Under the pieces are notes generated by a model that worked only from the letters and a program-made list of their open reading frames with translations, was not told the DNA's origin and searched no databases. Shown one piece after another: positions 26,538 to 35,783 of a DNA stretch of 64,000 nt. A program made the position numbers and the translations under genes. Every line of letters begins with the position of its first letter. Within the stretch, counting starts at the first letter, position 1. This stretch comes from Bradyrhizobium prioriisuperbiae. GTDB taxonomy: Bacteria; Pseudomonadota; Alphaproteobacteria; Rhizobiales; Xanthobacteraceae. The stretch lies in NCBI RefSeq assembly GCF_032397745.1, contig NZ_CP135921.1, positions 5,754,501 through 5,818,500 on the forward strand, written 5' to 3'.

Positions 26538-27770
26538 TCACTTTTTAGCCGTTCGATTGCGCCGTTTAATGCGCTTAATCTGCGCTTCCTGCTTGCCCTC
26601 GTCATCGTTGTGCAGGTAGTTCCCCATCGCTGCGACTGACGACCACTGGCCTTTTTCCATCAACTGCAATGTCGTCAGCCCCGAATACTTAGATTCGGTA
26701 GCACCGCCAGTCGGACGAAGCGCCTTCATTGCATCTAGCTCAGCCATCAGCAGAGGATAGAGCGGCTTGCCCTTCTTATCGAAGAGCGGTTCCCATGAGC
26801 CTTTGCTGGTCTTGTAGTTGATGACATAGACGTGGTTCGGATGGGCGTCCGGACGATAGTGCTCGGCCATGAAGCGGATGAAGATGTGAGCCTTGCGCTG
26901 CAGCCACTCCCAGCCGATCAGAACACCCGTTGCCAATGACGGGTAGCCCATTTCGATCGCAGTCGCGCGGAATGCCGCCAATTCGGCAAAATTTGCATGT
27001 GGCGTTTCCCGCTTCGTGGATCGCAGGCCCATTTTCTCGAACGGGTTCCGCGGTGGAAACAAGCTTGGCTGCGCGCGTGAGATTGTATTCCACGCACTGC
27101 GTGCGGTTTTCATCGCGTGATTGACGGTGGTGCGGCGCTCGACCTTTTCACCCTTCACTTTTTTTTAAAGAGTAGCTTCTCGAACAGCTGATCGACGAAC
27201 GCTGTATCGACGCTCGAAACCCGCCTCGTCCCCAATCGCCTGCCGTCCCGCAAGATGTATTCGCAAATCATCTTGATGCCGGTCTCATGGACTCGGCATT
27301 GACCAGGGCTCAACAGCTGAAGCCGCTTTGCAGTTTTCTGAGACCAAGTTCGGCGATACTCGTGGAACAGTCAGTCCAGAGTACCAATTACCACGCCAAT
27401 GCCGACCGGATTGGCGTTCTCGCCGCCGGTGCGCCAGCTATCGAAAGCGGGCAGCAATATCTTCTCAGCTCGGCTGACAGCGCTGTCGTAGTCGGTCCCG
27501 AGTGAGCTGCTGCCGGTTTGATGCACACCGAGATTAGGTGTTTCATAAAGCCGGAGGTGGGCGATGAAAAGACGGAAGTTCACAGGCACTCGACTATCCG
27601 TTATCTCAGCCCGGCTGAGTTCGAGCGCAAGGTGGGATTAGCTTAACCGGGTGTGCATCAAACCGGCAGCAGCTCAGAGTGACTCGTCTCCCGACGTGAC
27701 CGGAAGAAGGTCGAAATGTTGTTCGCGCACCTTAAGCGCATCCCGCATCGCGACCGGCCCCGATTATGCC
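26538..27770 (-). pseudogene. Tyrosine-recombinase integrase, decayed and interrupted by an IS remnant
   Basis: Read on the minus strand, the pieces are MRDALKVREQHFDLLP (about 27740), then after a 174-bp insertion TDYDSAVSRAEKILLPAFDSW. GTLDWLFHEYR, ICEYILRDGRRLGTRR, and RRTTVNHAMKTARSAWN through PLYPLLMAELDAM follow. This is the layout of rhizobial phage-type integrases (N-terminal SAM-like plus start of the catalytic domain). Frames are broken near the T8 run at 27161-27168 and near 27290. The catalytic C-terminus with R-H-R-Y is absent or replaced. Its position next to tRNA-Gly marks an old island insertion. Confidence 0.75.
27503..27676 (+). mobile_element. Internally deleted IS3-family element (174 bp, MITE-like)
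   Basis: Perfect 27-bp terminal inverted repeats lie at 27503-27529 and 27650-27676, flanked by GAG direct repeats (27500-27502, 27677-27679). Inside the right end, codons HSTIRYLSPAEFERKVGLA followed by a stop match the C-terminus of IS3-type OrfB transposases. The element interrupts the integrase pseudogene; removing it and one GAG restores a continuous frame (SGDESLGTDYDS). Confidence 0.75.
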
Positions 27771-27914
27771 GCCCGAACGGCGCGCGCGACCAGTTTAACG
27801 TCGCCGCCGCTAACCAAAGATTTCTGACCAAAAGGCGAGAAGCGAATGTCTGGTCGCTGTCGTATAGGCAAATGTGGCGGCGATAGTGAACCCGGGCTTC
27901 GGCCCAAACTTCTC

Positions 27915-28405
27915 AAATCCTGTTACGTCAGATTCATTGCGGCAAAGATGTCGGCATAGGTGCCGTCCCGCTCCGCCCACCGGCGCGCCCGATCACGTTC
28001 AAGCAGGATTTCTCCCCCCGGGGTGTTCGCCTCGTTCAAGCAGCCGGATTACATCTGCAACGAAGGCACCGAGAGGCATGGCACGCGGATCTGAGGCCTG
28101 CTGAACGCCCGTCAGCTCTGTCTGCATTCGTCGCTGCTCCCACGTCTCGACCGAATGCCCGCTGAAGATGCGACCGCGTGGCAGACCGAAGATGAAATAG
28201 GGGTTGAGCATGGGCAGTGCTCCCACGGCCTCCAGGCGCGATTTCTGTTCGGTCGACAGCTCAATGTCGAGCGCTGTGACGTTCTTCCGTAGCTGCTCCT
28301 CCCTGCTTGCGCCGATCAGCACCGATGACACGCCGGGCCGGTTCGCGACCCAGGCGAGCGCCACCTGCGCCATCGGTCTGCCGACCCAGCCGCGCGGGAA
28401 CAAGG
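27915..28405 (-). pseudogene. Aldo/keto reductase C-terminal fragment joined to an oxidoreductase tail
   Basis: MAQVALAWVANRPGVSS and IGASREEQLRKN to LPMLNPYF is the C-terminal part of an aldo/keto reductase (~28390-28190). It runs without a stop into PRAMPLGAFVADVIRLLE. After a shift at the G-run near 28015 it continues as EILLERDRARRWAERDG to AAMNLT, which looks like the end of a different (SDR-type) oxidoreductase. No N-terminus is present. It is debris from one or more deletions. Confidence 0.6.
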
Positions 28406-28818
28406 CGCATGACACTTGCAGCAGGCAGCGCCCAGAAGCCGCCAATCGAAATACCAAGCAATGCTCGTCCAAGCAGCAATAACCGGTAGGCGGTCGCCAA
28501 GGCCACGACCGATCCTGACACCGCTAACAAGAAGGTAAGACCGATCAACACATGACGGCGATCTAGCCGATGTACGACCGCAGTGACCGACAGGCTGGCG
28601 AGGACAGCGAAAATGCCTGACACAGAAATCGCTTGGCCTGCCTGGCCCTCGGTCAGTCCGAGGTCGTGCGCGATCGGGCTAAGCAGGCTCATCGGCAGGA
28701 ATTCGGAGGCGATCAGCACGAAGGTGCAGAGCGAGATCGCATAGATTGCGCTCCAGGCAGCCGCGGGTTCGTCTTGCAGCCCTGCAACATGGGCCTCCGG
28801 CATGGTATTTGTTGTCAT
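28400..28818 (-). pseudogene. MFS transporter, N-terminal fragment
   Basis: From ATG 28818 (AAGGA site ~8 bases upstream) the frame encodes MFS helices 1-4: AAWSAIYAISLCTFVLIASEFLPMSL, then RRHVLIGLTFLLAVSG and GRALLGISIGGFWALPA. This resembles a drug/sugar efflux MFS protein. After VMRLVP, near 28405, homology stops and the aldo/keto reductase fragment begins in another frame. About two thirds of the transporter is deleted, so it should be non-functional. Confidence 0.7.
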
Positions 28819-28895
28819 GGTCATTCCTTGACCGCGCGACTGAGTCACTGCGAAATGAGCGCCATCCCCCAATGGTCGAATAATGGACAGCGAAC

Positions 28896-29759
28896 CTAGC
28901 CGCCGGCGATGCCGTTCAACGCCACGACCGCTTCAGTCGGCAGATCCAGTTCGCTTACGGCGAGATTCTCGCGCAAATGAGCGGCGGACGATGTGCCCGG
29001 GATCAGCAGGATATTGGGGGACCGGCGCAAGAGCCAGGCTTGCGCCACCTGTGTCGGTGTGGCACTCAGTTCGCTTGCGACATCAGACAGGACTGCCGAT
29101 TGCAGCGGCGAAAATCCGCCCAGCGGGAAAAAGGGGACATAGGCGATGTCGTCCCGGGCCAGGGCGTCGATCATCGTATCGTCACCTCGATGCGCGATGT
29201 TGTACATGTTCTGCACGCACACGATGCTGACGATGGTGCGCGCCTCCGCCGCTTGCTTGGACGTGACGTTGCTGACGCCGATATGGCGAACCAATCCCTG
29301 CTGCTGAAGCTCCGCCATGGCGGCCACAGCTTCCTCGATCGAACCCTCGGCAGGTCCCATCATGCTGAACATGGCGCGAATATTGACGATGTCGAGCACA
29401 TCGCGGCCAAGATTACGCAGGTTGTCATGAACCGCTTGTGTCAGTTCCGCAGCCGACATCGCGGGCAACCAAGACGCGTCGTGACCGCGACGGGCACCCA
29501 CCTTCGTCACGATCACCAGATCATCGGCATAGGGATGCAGCGCCTCCCGGATGATCTCGTTCGTGACGTGGGGGCCGTAATAATCGCTGGTGTCGATATG
29601 ATTGACGCCCAGCGCGATCGCCTCGCGTAACAGCGCCACCGCCGCCTTTCGATCCTTGGGCGGCCCGAATGCCTGTGGACCGGCGAGTTGCATTGCGCCG
29701 TAGCCGATCCGCTTTACGATCCGGTCACCGAGCGAGTATGTGCTGCTGTTATTGAGCAT
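28896..29759 (-). CDS. Aldo/keto reductase
   Basis: 287 aa, NADPH-dependent (beta/alpha)8 oxidoreductase. The catalytic tetrad is visible: Asp and Tyr in DTSDYYGPHV, Lys in VIVTKVGA, His in RHIGVSN. The C-terminus has the cofactor-site motif LIPGTSSAAHLREN. It is complete, unlike the fragment just downstream. It lies in a small cluster with an SDR and a TetR gene; substrate unknown. Confidence 0.88.
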   Translation of the reverse strand: MLNNSSTYSLGDRIVKRIGYGAMQLAGPQAFGPPKDRKAAVALLREAIALGVNHIDTSDYYGPHVTNEIIREALHPYADDLVIVTKVGARRGHDASWLPAMSAAELTQAVHDNLRNLGRDVLDIVNIRAMFSMMGPAEGSIEEAVAAMAELQQQGLVRHIGVSNVTSKQAAEARTIVSIVCVQNMYNIAHRGDDTMIDALARDDIAYVPFFPLGGFSPLQSAVLSDVASELSATPTQVAQAWLLRRSPNILLIPGTSSAAHLRENLAVSELDLPTEAVVALNGIAGG

Positions 29760-30050
29760 ATTCGTTCAATCCAATTCTGCTGGAGCCCGTGCAAACGGGT
29801 GAGCCCTGCGGTTCGGTGTGCATTTGCGGCGTGACGGCGACCGGAGGGATCGCCGTCACCCAAAATGCGAGCGCCTCTGTTGCGGAAGGTCTCGGCGTCC
29901 CACGGCAAGGGCAACTGCCGAGAAATCCCGATACGCTAGTACCCGGAATCATAGCCAAGTGACACGAGCAAACACTGTACGTGCCCACCGATTCTGAATC
30001 ACGTTTGATCAAAAGTGGGTACTAGATACCGACGGTCGCGCCGCGCACCT
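29760..30050. other. Gene-free interval with a 9-bp inverted repeat
   Basis: No credible gene. CTAGTACCC (29936-29944) and GGGTACTAG (30017-30025) are exact inverted copies 72 bases apart. They may bind a regulator of the aldo/keto reductase, for example the nearby TetR protein, but nothing else supports this. Confidence 0.4.
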
Positions 30051-30776
30051 TCACCACGGCACAATGCCGTCCGCGTTGCGGAACTGTCCTGCAATCTCGC
30101 CATCCGCTTGCAGGGCAAGCCGGACAGCTTCCGAGGCGCCCTCCGCCGGGGTCATGTGCCCACGATGACCGTTGAGGTCCGTCTTGACGAAGCCAGGGCA
30201 CACCGAATTGGCAATGATATTCTTGTCCTTCAGCTCAGCGGTGAGCTGTACAGTGAGCATGTTAAGTGCCGCCTTGGACGCATTATAGCCCAGGAAACGG
30301 CCCAGCAGATCAGGGGCGCCGTTGATCGTCAGCGATCCGAGGCTGCTCGACATGTTGACGATCCGCCCGGCGTCCGACTTGTGGAGAAGCGGCAACATCG
30401 CCTGCGTGACGATGAACGCGCCGAAGAAATTCGTCTCGAAAGTCCGACGAATGGCATCGAGCGAGGTCGTGCTGGGGCCGGCGTCCGAGAAGTCCGCGAT
30501 GCCGGCATTGTTGACCAGAATATCGAGACGACCATAGTCCGCCTCGATCGTCGCGGCCGCGCCCGCTACGCTTGTGGTATCCACGATGTCGAGCTGGATC
30601 GGAACCACGCTGAGTCCCTCGCCGACAAGCGCGTCGGCAGCTGCCTTGCCGCGCGCCGTATCGCGCGCGCCGAGTAGAACGAGCGCACCAGATCGGGCGA
30701 TCCCACGCGCGATTTCAAAACCGATGCCTTTGTTTGCGCCGGTCACGAGCGCGATCCGATTGGGGGGGCTGGCCAT
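30051..30776 (-). CDS. Short-chain dehydrogenase/reductase (SDR)
   Basis: 241 aa, classical SDR: cofactor motif TGANKGIG near residue 13, NNAG near 90, catalytic Ser in VNMSSSLGS and Tyr-x3-Lys in YNASK. NADP(H) preference is suggested by the residues after beta-2 (GARDTARG). It is divergent from TetR at 30820 with only 43 bases between starts, so probably regulated by it. Confidence 0.9.
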   Translation of the reverse strand: MASPPNRIALVTGANKGIGFEIARGIARSGALVLLGARDTARGKAAADALVGEGLSVVPIQLDIVDTTSVAGAAATIEADYGRLDILVNNAGIADFSDAGPSTTSLDAIRRTFETNFFGAFIVTQAMLPLLHKSDAGRIVNMSSSLGSLTINGAPDLLGRFLGYNASKAALNMLTVQLTAELKDKNIIANSVCPGFVKTDLNGHRGHMTPAEGASEAVRLALQADGEIAGQFRNADGIVPW

Positions 30777-30819
30777 ATATTTTGCTCCTGTGGTTGGAAT
30801 TGCCGGTCAGCATCTATAT

Positions 30820-31494
30820 ATGAACAAAAGTTCGATTTTGGATTCGCTTATGAAAGTGGCCTCTCTTCCTAGCTTAAGCCCGCGGAAAACACCGGTTCAG
30901 GCCCGCGCGGCGGTTACGATTGACGCGATTTTCGAAGCAACTATTCAGGTTTTGCTGGCCGGGGGCTTGGGCCGTTTGACGACCACCAAGGTGGCGAAGC
31001 GCGCCGGTGTGTCCGTCGGAACGATGTACCAGTACTATCCGCACAAGCAGTCATTGCTCTATGCGGTGCTCGATCGTCACCTTGCCATGATCCGGGACGC
31101 GATAGAGGAAACCTGCCGCAGTCACCGTGGCCTGCCCATCGCTATCATGTCGGGCGCTGTCGTGACGGCCTATCTCAATGCCAAAACACGCCGCTGCGAC
31201 GAGACGCGCGCGCTGTATCAGGTTGCGGCAGAACTCGACAGTGGGGAATTGATCGATTCCGTTTACCGCCGCATCGGATCAGCGACGGCAGCATTGTTTG
31301 CGACGGCCACAGACGCGGAGTTCAGCGATTTGGCACTGGTGAACTCGACATTTCTGAACGCCCTCTCGGGATCGGTCCATTCGCTGTTCCAGCGCGATAC
31401 ACCACCTGATGCCGATTGCGCGTACCGAGGTCAGCTCGTTTTGATGTGCCAAAGCTATCTGGAGGCAGCGAGGGTGAAAGGACAGTCGGCATAA
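30820..31494 (+). CDS. TetR-family transcriptional regulator
   Basis: 224 aa. The N-terminal helix-turn-helix is TIDAIFEATIQVLL, then LTTTKVAKRAGVSVGTMYQYYPHKQSLLYAV cut into the usual helices, followed by a ligand-binding helical domain. ATG 30850 is an alternative start; the sequence GAACAAAAGTTC just after 30820 contains inverted arms GAAC/GTTC that could be part of an operator. It is divergent from the SDR gene, its likely target. Confidence 0.88.
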   Translation: MNKSSILDSLMKVASLPSLSPRKTPVQARAAVTIDAIFEATIQVLLAGGLGRLTTTKVAKRAGVSVGTMYQYYPHKQSLLYAVLDRHLAMIRDAIEETCRSHRGLPIAIMSGAVVTAYLNAKTRRCDETRALYQVAAELDSGELIDSVYRRIGSATAALFATATDAEFSDLALVNSTFLNALSGSVHSLFQRDTPPDADCAYRGQLVLMCQSYLEAARVKGQSA

Positions 31495-31669
31495 CCAAGG
31501 AGTTCGGGAAGAAAAATGCGAATGTTGGTTCGCAGGCTCTCCTTGTCCTGCGAAATTTCATCTCCAGGAGGACATGAAACACACCTGCCGCGCGATTCGG
31601 CTGGATAGGTCTCAAAGCTAGTTTCTGCGAGTCTTCGTCATCAAGCCGGTCTCTTTCGGTGTTGAGCGG

Positions 31670-32629
31670 TCAGACCTCTTGAGCCGGTGGTCTCAGAGTT
31701 CGTCGGGCGGCGGTTCTTCTCGATCTTCCGGCTCCAAAACCCACCCGAAGCGCGGCCATCAGAGCAGCTGAGCCGGGTTGCACGGAGCGGCCTCGTGCGG
31801 TGGCTATCGCTATTGAACGCATTAGCGGCTTGGGCGCAACGCCGGCGGTCTTCAGGTCGCAGGTCTCGAACAGGGGAAGGACGCCGACAGGCAAGTAAGA
31901 GATGCCGAACTCCGCCTTCAGCATGGCCACGATCGTGATGACATTGTGGGATTGAAAGGCCGGTTTAAAAATCGCTCCTTCCGCTTCATAGGCCTCGCGT
32001 AACATCTCCCAGGCTGCCGTCTCGGTCGGCATAGTCAAAAGAGGATACTTCGCCGCCTCAGCCAACTGGACAGTACGGCTGCGAAAGAGCGGATGATTGG
32101 CGTGTGCGACCAGAACGAACTGTTCCAGGACAAGCGGTTCAAACTCGAAGCGATCATCGGCCTTAGTCATCGGACCAAGTGAAAAATCGATCTCGCCCGA
32201 AACCAGCCGGTCAAGTGAGCGACCGACCAGGTCATCGCGTACGATTACCTCGATCCCCGGCCATCTGCGCCTGAATTTTTCGATAATCGGAATGAAGACC
32301 GTGCCGGCCGCCACGGTCGGAGCGACTCCTATGACGACGCGCCCGCGCTGCATGCGTGCTTCATCACGGAATTCGTGGATCACCGCGCGAAGCTCCGCCA
32401 TCGCCTGTTCCGACCGGATGCGCAGGCGCTCACCGTGCTCGGTAATCCAGACCTTCCGGGTTGTGCGATGAAACAGCTTCACGCCAAGCACATCCTCCGC
32501 ATGTCGAACGCGCGATGACACGGCGGGTTGTGAGATGCCGAGCGAGATAGCCGCGGCGTGGAAACTGCCGTGCGCGGCGACCGCAAGAAATGCCTCGATA
32601 TCGCGGGGACCGAGATTGATTTCAGACAT
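31670..32629 (-). CDS. LysR-family transcriptional regulator
   Basis: 319 aa. Helix-turn-helix at residues 9-65 (IEAFLAVAAHGSFHAAA, then ISQPAVSSRVRHAEDVLG), effector-binding domain after residue 90 (GVAPTVAAGTVF, then FGISYLPVGVLPLF). It is divergent from the CoA-dependent catabolic operon at 32708, with a 78-base A/T-rich gap. It very likely controls that operon; the inducer is probably the acid substrate or its CoA ester. Confidence 0.9.
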   Translation of the reverse strand: MSEINLGPRDIEAFLAVAAHGSFHAAAISLGISQPAVSSRVRHAEDVLGVKLFHRTTRKVWITEHGERLRIRSEQAMAELRAVIHEFRDEARMQRGRVVIGVAPTVAAGTVFIPIIEKFRRRWPGIEVIVRDDLVGRSLDRLVSGEIDFSLGPMTKADDRFEFEPLVLEQFVLVAHANHPLFRSRTVQLAEAAKYPLLTMPTETAAWEMLREAYEAEGAIFKPAFQSHNVITIVAMLKAEFGISYLPVGVLPLFETCDLKTAGVAPKPLMRSIAIATARGRSVQPGSAALMAALRVGFGAGRSRRTAARRTLRPPAQEV

Positions 32630-32707
32630 GAATTAATCGATACAATAAAATGATTTTTGTTGTCAATCGTTTCGACCTAGCGTTCTGGCCAACGACAACC
32701 GCCTGCG
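32630..32707. promoter_or_regulatory. Divergent promoter/operator region of LysR and the CoA operon
   Basis: A 78-base A/T-rich gap in G/C-rich surroundings. ACAATAAAAT and TTTTTGTTGT around a central GA (about 32643-32664) form an imperfect dyad of the size bound by LysR proteins. Location between a LysR gene and its divergent operon supports a regulatory role; the exact sites are guesses. Confidence 0.35.
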
Positions 32708-34144
32708 ATGCAGGGAGAGTTGCTCAGGGAGGTCAGATTTTCCGTGACGGTTTCCAGACAAGCCAAGCAAACAGAGTCTCAGGCGCTTGCGCACTTCGCT
32801 CTCGGATTGAAGTACGAGGCAATACCTTCCGAGGTGTTGCAGATCGCGCGCGGTCATTTCGTGGACGCTCTGGGAATTGCCCTTGCGTCGTCCACTTTCG
32901 ACTTCGGTGATAGCGTGCTGCGCGCAGCGCGCCAACTCGGCAAGGGCGGAGAAGCGCACGCCATCGGATCTCTGACGCCGCTGCCGGCCGCTGCTGCCGC
33001 TCTCGTCAATGGCACGCTCGCGCACGGACTTGATTTTGACGACACGCACATCGCCGCGATTTATCACGCCAGTGCGCCAGGGCTGGCCGCATCGCTCGCC
33101 GCCGGCGAAGCGGCGGGCGCGAGCGGTGAGGATGTGCTGGTCGCGTTCGTCGTCGCGCTTGAAATCGGCTGCCGGCTCGCTGGCGCCGCGCCCGGTGCCT
33201 TCCACGCGCGCGGGCTCCATCCAACAGCTATTTGCGGAATTTTCGCGGCGGCTGCGGCGTCGGCACGACTGCGCGGAGCCGACGAAGGTCAGCTGGTTTC
33301 TGCCCTGGGGATCGCGGGCAGTCAGGCAGGTGGAATTCTCGAAATCGGAGACAGCTGGCTCAAGCGCCTCCATCCGGGGTGGGCGGCTCACGCCGGTTTG
33401 GTGGCCGACGCCCTCGGCCGCAGCGGCTTCAAGGGGCCACAGACCGTGTTCGAAGGCCAGCACGGACTTTACGCGTCCCATATTGGGGATGTCCCACAAG
33501 GGGCGCTTGCGCCTTCGTACAAGCTCGGCGAGGACTGGCGGATTCCGGGTATCGCTCTCAAGCCCTATCCCTGCTGTCACTTCATTCACGGTTTTGTCGA
33601 TGCAGCGCTTGCGATACGAGATCAGGTTCCGCTCGACCAGATCGTCCGCATCGAGTGCCCGCTGAGTCCGGCGCTCCATCACATGGTTGCCGAGCCGCAC
33701 GGCCAGAAGATCAAGCCGACCACCACATACGAAGCCTTGTTCAGCGTGCAATATGTCGTGGCGCTCGCACTCGCCAAGGGGCGCGTGGATCTCGCCGGGT
33801 TCTATTCCGATCCACTTGATGACGCTCAAGTTCTTGAGACCGCAGCACGCGTCATCTGTACTCATGACCCAATCAGTGACTACCCCAAACATTTTCCGGG
33901 TGAGCTGCGCGTGCAACTGAAGGACGGGCGCGTCATCCAACGGCGCGAGCATACGAGCCTGGGCACGCCCGAACGACGCCTGCCGAGGGAGATGATCGAT
34001 CGGAAGTTCGTGGCGAACGCCGGCCGCGCGCTCGGTCCAGAAGATGTCCAGCGCGTGCTCGACGCAGCTTGGCATCTCGACACACTTCGTACCGTCGGTG
34101 AACTCATCTCGCTCTGTGGATCCAAGGAAGGGAGGGCCGCGTGA
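32708..34144 (+). CDS. MmgE/PrpD-family protein (first of two)
   Basis: 478 aa, typical family length. Motifs are FVDALGIALASS, NGTLAHGLDFDDTH (active-site region, residue ~105), HPTAICGIFAAAAA, KRLHPGWAAHAGL and KPYPCCHFIHGFVDA. The family includes 2-methylcitrate dehydratase, cis-aconitate decarboxylase and various isomerases, all acting on branched di/tricarboxylates. ATG 32708 is the first of several possible starts. It overlaps the next gene by 4 bases. A second paralogue lies in the same operon, so they probably do different steps or form a hetero-oligomer. Confidence 0.87.
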   Translation: MQGELLREVRFSVTVSRQAKQTESQALAHFALGLKYEAIPSEVLQIARGHFVDALGIALASSTFDFGDSVLRAARQLGKGGEAHAIGSLTPLPAAAAALVNGTLAHGLDFDDTHIAAIYHASAPGLAASLAAGEAAGASGEDVLVAFVVALEIGCRLAGAAPGAFHARGLHPTAICGIFAAAAASARLRGADEGQLVSALGIAGSQAGGILEIGDSWLKRLHPGWAAHAGLVADALGRSGFKGPQTVFEGQHGLYASHIGDVPQGALAPSYKLGEDWRIPGIALKPYPCCHFIHGFVDAALAIRDQVPLDQIVRIECPLSPALHHMVAEPHGQKIKPTTTYEALFSVQYVVALALAKGRVDLAGFYSDPLDDAQVLETAARVICTHDPISDYPKHFPGELRVQLKDGRVIQRREHTSLGTPERRLPREMIDRKFVANAGRALGPEDVQRVLDAAWHLDTLRTVGELISLCGSKEGRAA

Positions 34145-34620
34145 CGACCAGGAAGATTCCACATGGCCTCTACTACGAGGATTTTGAGGAAGGCCGCCGC
34201 TTCGACCATCACTGGGCGCGCACTTTCAGCGAGTCCGATGCGCTCTGGTACGCGAACATGACGATGCAGTACAATCCGATCTACTTCAGTGCGCCGCATG
34301 CGAAAGCGATGGGCTACGAGGGCATTCTCGTCCATCCGCTGTTTGCGTTCACAACCGCGCTTGGCCTTTCCGTCGAGGATCTTTCTGAGGCCGGTGGCCC
34401 GTTCCTCGGCATCGACGATCTGCAATTTCGCAGGCCCGTTTATCCTGGCGACACCATCCGCTCTGGTTCCGTTGTCGTGAGCCGCCGTGCCACAGCATCG
34501 CGGCCCGGGTGGGGCGTAGTCGAATGGACGACAATTGCGGTCAATCAAAGAAGCGAGCGCGTGCTCGAATTCCGCAGGCGCAACCTTTCAAAGATGCGCG
34601 ACGCTGCGAAGGGAGTCTGA
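34141..34620 (+). CDS. MaoC-like hot-dog hydratase (first of two)
   Basis: 159 aa, starting at GTG 34141, overlapping the previous stop (GTGA). The hot-dog fold motifs are YYEDFEEGRRFDHHW, TMQYNPIYFS, ALGLSVEDLSEAGGPF and RRPVYPGDTIRSGS. These match the mesaconyl-CoA/itaconyl-CoA hydratase-like branch. In the NPxH element the catalytic His of (R)-hydratases is Tyr (NPIY), whereas the second MaoC at 35784 keeps a His at the matching place. The two may form a heterodimer with one active site. Confidence 0.85.
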   Translation: MTTRKIPHGLYYEDFEEGRRFDHHWARTFSESDALWYANMTMQYNPIYFSAPHAKAMGYEGILVHPLFAFTTALGLSVEDLSEAGGPFLGIDDLQFRRPVYPGDTIRSGSVVVSRRATASRPGWGVVEWTTIAVNQRSERVLEFRRRNLSKMRDAAKGV

Positions 34621-34621
34621 C

Positions 34622-35782
34622 ATGGAAGACCTGTCAAGAGATCTGCTCGAACTCAGGGCCGCGACAAAGCAATTCGCAGACACGGAGGTTCGTCCGGTCG
34701 CACATACGCTTCATTTGAAGGACGAGCAGATCCCCGATCCGATGCTCGCCAAGATGAGGGAAATGGGCTTTTTCGGGCTGCTGTCCTCACCGGAGCACGG
34801 TGGGCTCGGCCTCGGCGCCATGGCTGTGGCCGTCGTGACGGAAGAACTGAGCGCAGCCTGGTTTTCGGTCGGTGCCCTGCCGGCCCGCAATTGGGCTCTC
34901 GCCGTCCTGCTCGAGAAGTTCGGCACGCCTGACCAAAAAGAGAAGTGGCTGCCGAAGATCGTGTCGGGCGAACTTCAGGCGGCCCATTCCGGAACCGAAC
35001 CGGAGGCCGGATCCGACGCCGGCAATATCAAGACAATGGCTTACCTGAAAAATGGCACCTACAGCATCCACGGCGCCAAACAATGGTGCACTCATGCCAA
35101 CCGAGCCGACATTATCTCGACCTTTGTGCGCACGAGCAAAGAGAGTAAGCACGGAGGCATCAGCCTGCTGTTGGTCGAGAAGCCGCGCGGCGAGGATTTC
35201 GTGCCGCCGAAGCTGACGGGCGCCCGCCTCGAGACCATTGGCTACCACGGCATGCACTCCTATCAACTCTTCTTCGACGGGTACGAGGTTCGGCAGGAAA
35301 ATCTGCTCGGCGGCGTAGAAGGCAAGGCTTTTCGTCAACTCATGGCGGTCTATGAGCTCGCCCGGATGCAGTTCGCCTTCCGGTGTATTGGTCTCGCGCG
35401 TGAGGCTTACGAGCACGCCGTTTCATATGCGCAGCAGCGTGTGCAGTTCGGTCAGCCGATCGCGCAGTTCCAGGCCATTCGTCACAAGCTGGCCGACATG
35501 GCGACCCAGATCGAGGCAGCTCGCCAGCTAGGCTACATGGTGGCGCGCAAGATGGACGCCGGCCTGCGCGTGGATCTAGAGGCGGGCATGGTCAAGTTGT
35601 TCGCCTCGGAGATGGCCCATCGCGTTTGTCATGAGGCGGTCCAGATCCATGGGGGCAATGGTTTTGCGATCGAGACCCCCGTCAACCGCTTCTGGCGCGA
35701 TTCGGGCCTCTGCACGATCGGCGAAGGCACCAGCGAGATCCAGCGTGAGGTGATCGCCCGTCGGTTGCTCGGGGAGCGCTGA
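34622..35782 (+). CDS. Acyl-CoA dehydrogenase
   Basis: 386 aa, FAD-dependent. LTGAR, substrate/FAD motifs and the C-terminal HGGNGFAIETPVNR and GEGTSEIQ are present. The Glu in GEGT matches the catalytic-base position of medium-chain-type enzymes. It starts one base after the MaoC stop; upstream in-frame codons from 34535 lie inside that gene and are not used. In this context a branched dicarboxylyl-CoA such as methylsuccinyl-CoA is a reasonable substrate. Confidence 0.9.
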   Translation: MEDLSRDLLELRAATKQFADTEVRPVAHTLHLKDEQIPDPMLAKMREMGFFGLLSSPEHGGLGLGAMAVAVVTEELSAAWFSVGALPARNWALAVLLEKFGTPDQKEKWLPKIVSGELQAAHSGTEPEAGSDAGNIKTMAYLKNGTYSIHGAKQWCTHANRADIISTFVRTSKESKHGGISLLLVEKPRGEDFVPPKLTGARLETIGYHGMHSYQLFFDGYEVRQENLLGGVEGKAFRQLMAVYELARMQFAFRCIGLAREAYEHAVSYAQQRVQFGQPIAQFQAIRHKLADMATQIEAARQLGYMVARKMDAGLRVDLEAGMVKLFASEMAHRVCHEAVQIHGGNGFAIETPVNRFWRDSGLCTIGEGTSEIQREVIARRLLGER

Positions 35783-35783
35783 G

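Noticed and set aside
29749..30012. 87-codon minus-strand frame between the reductase and SDR genes
   Set aside because: It overlaps the reductase start region, has no ribosome binding site and no family resemblance.
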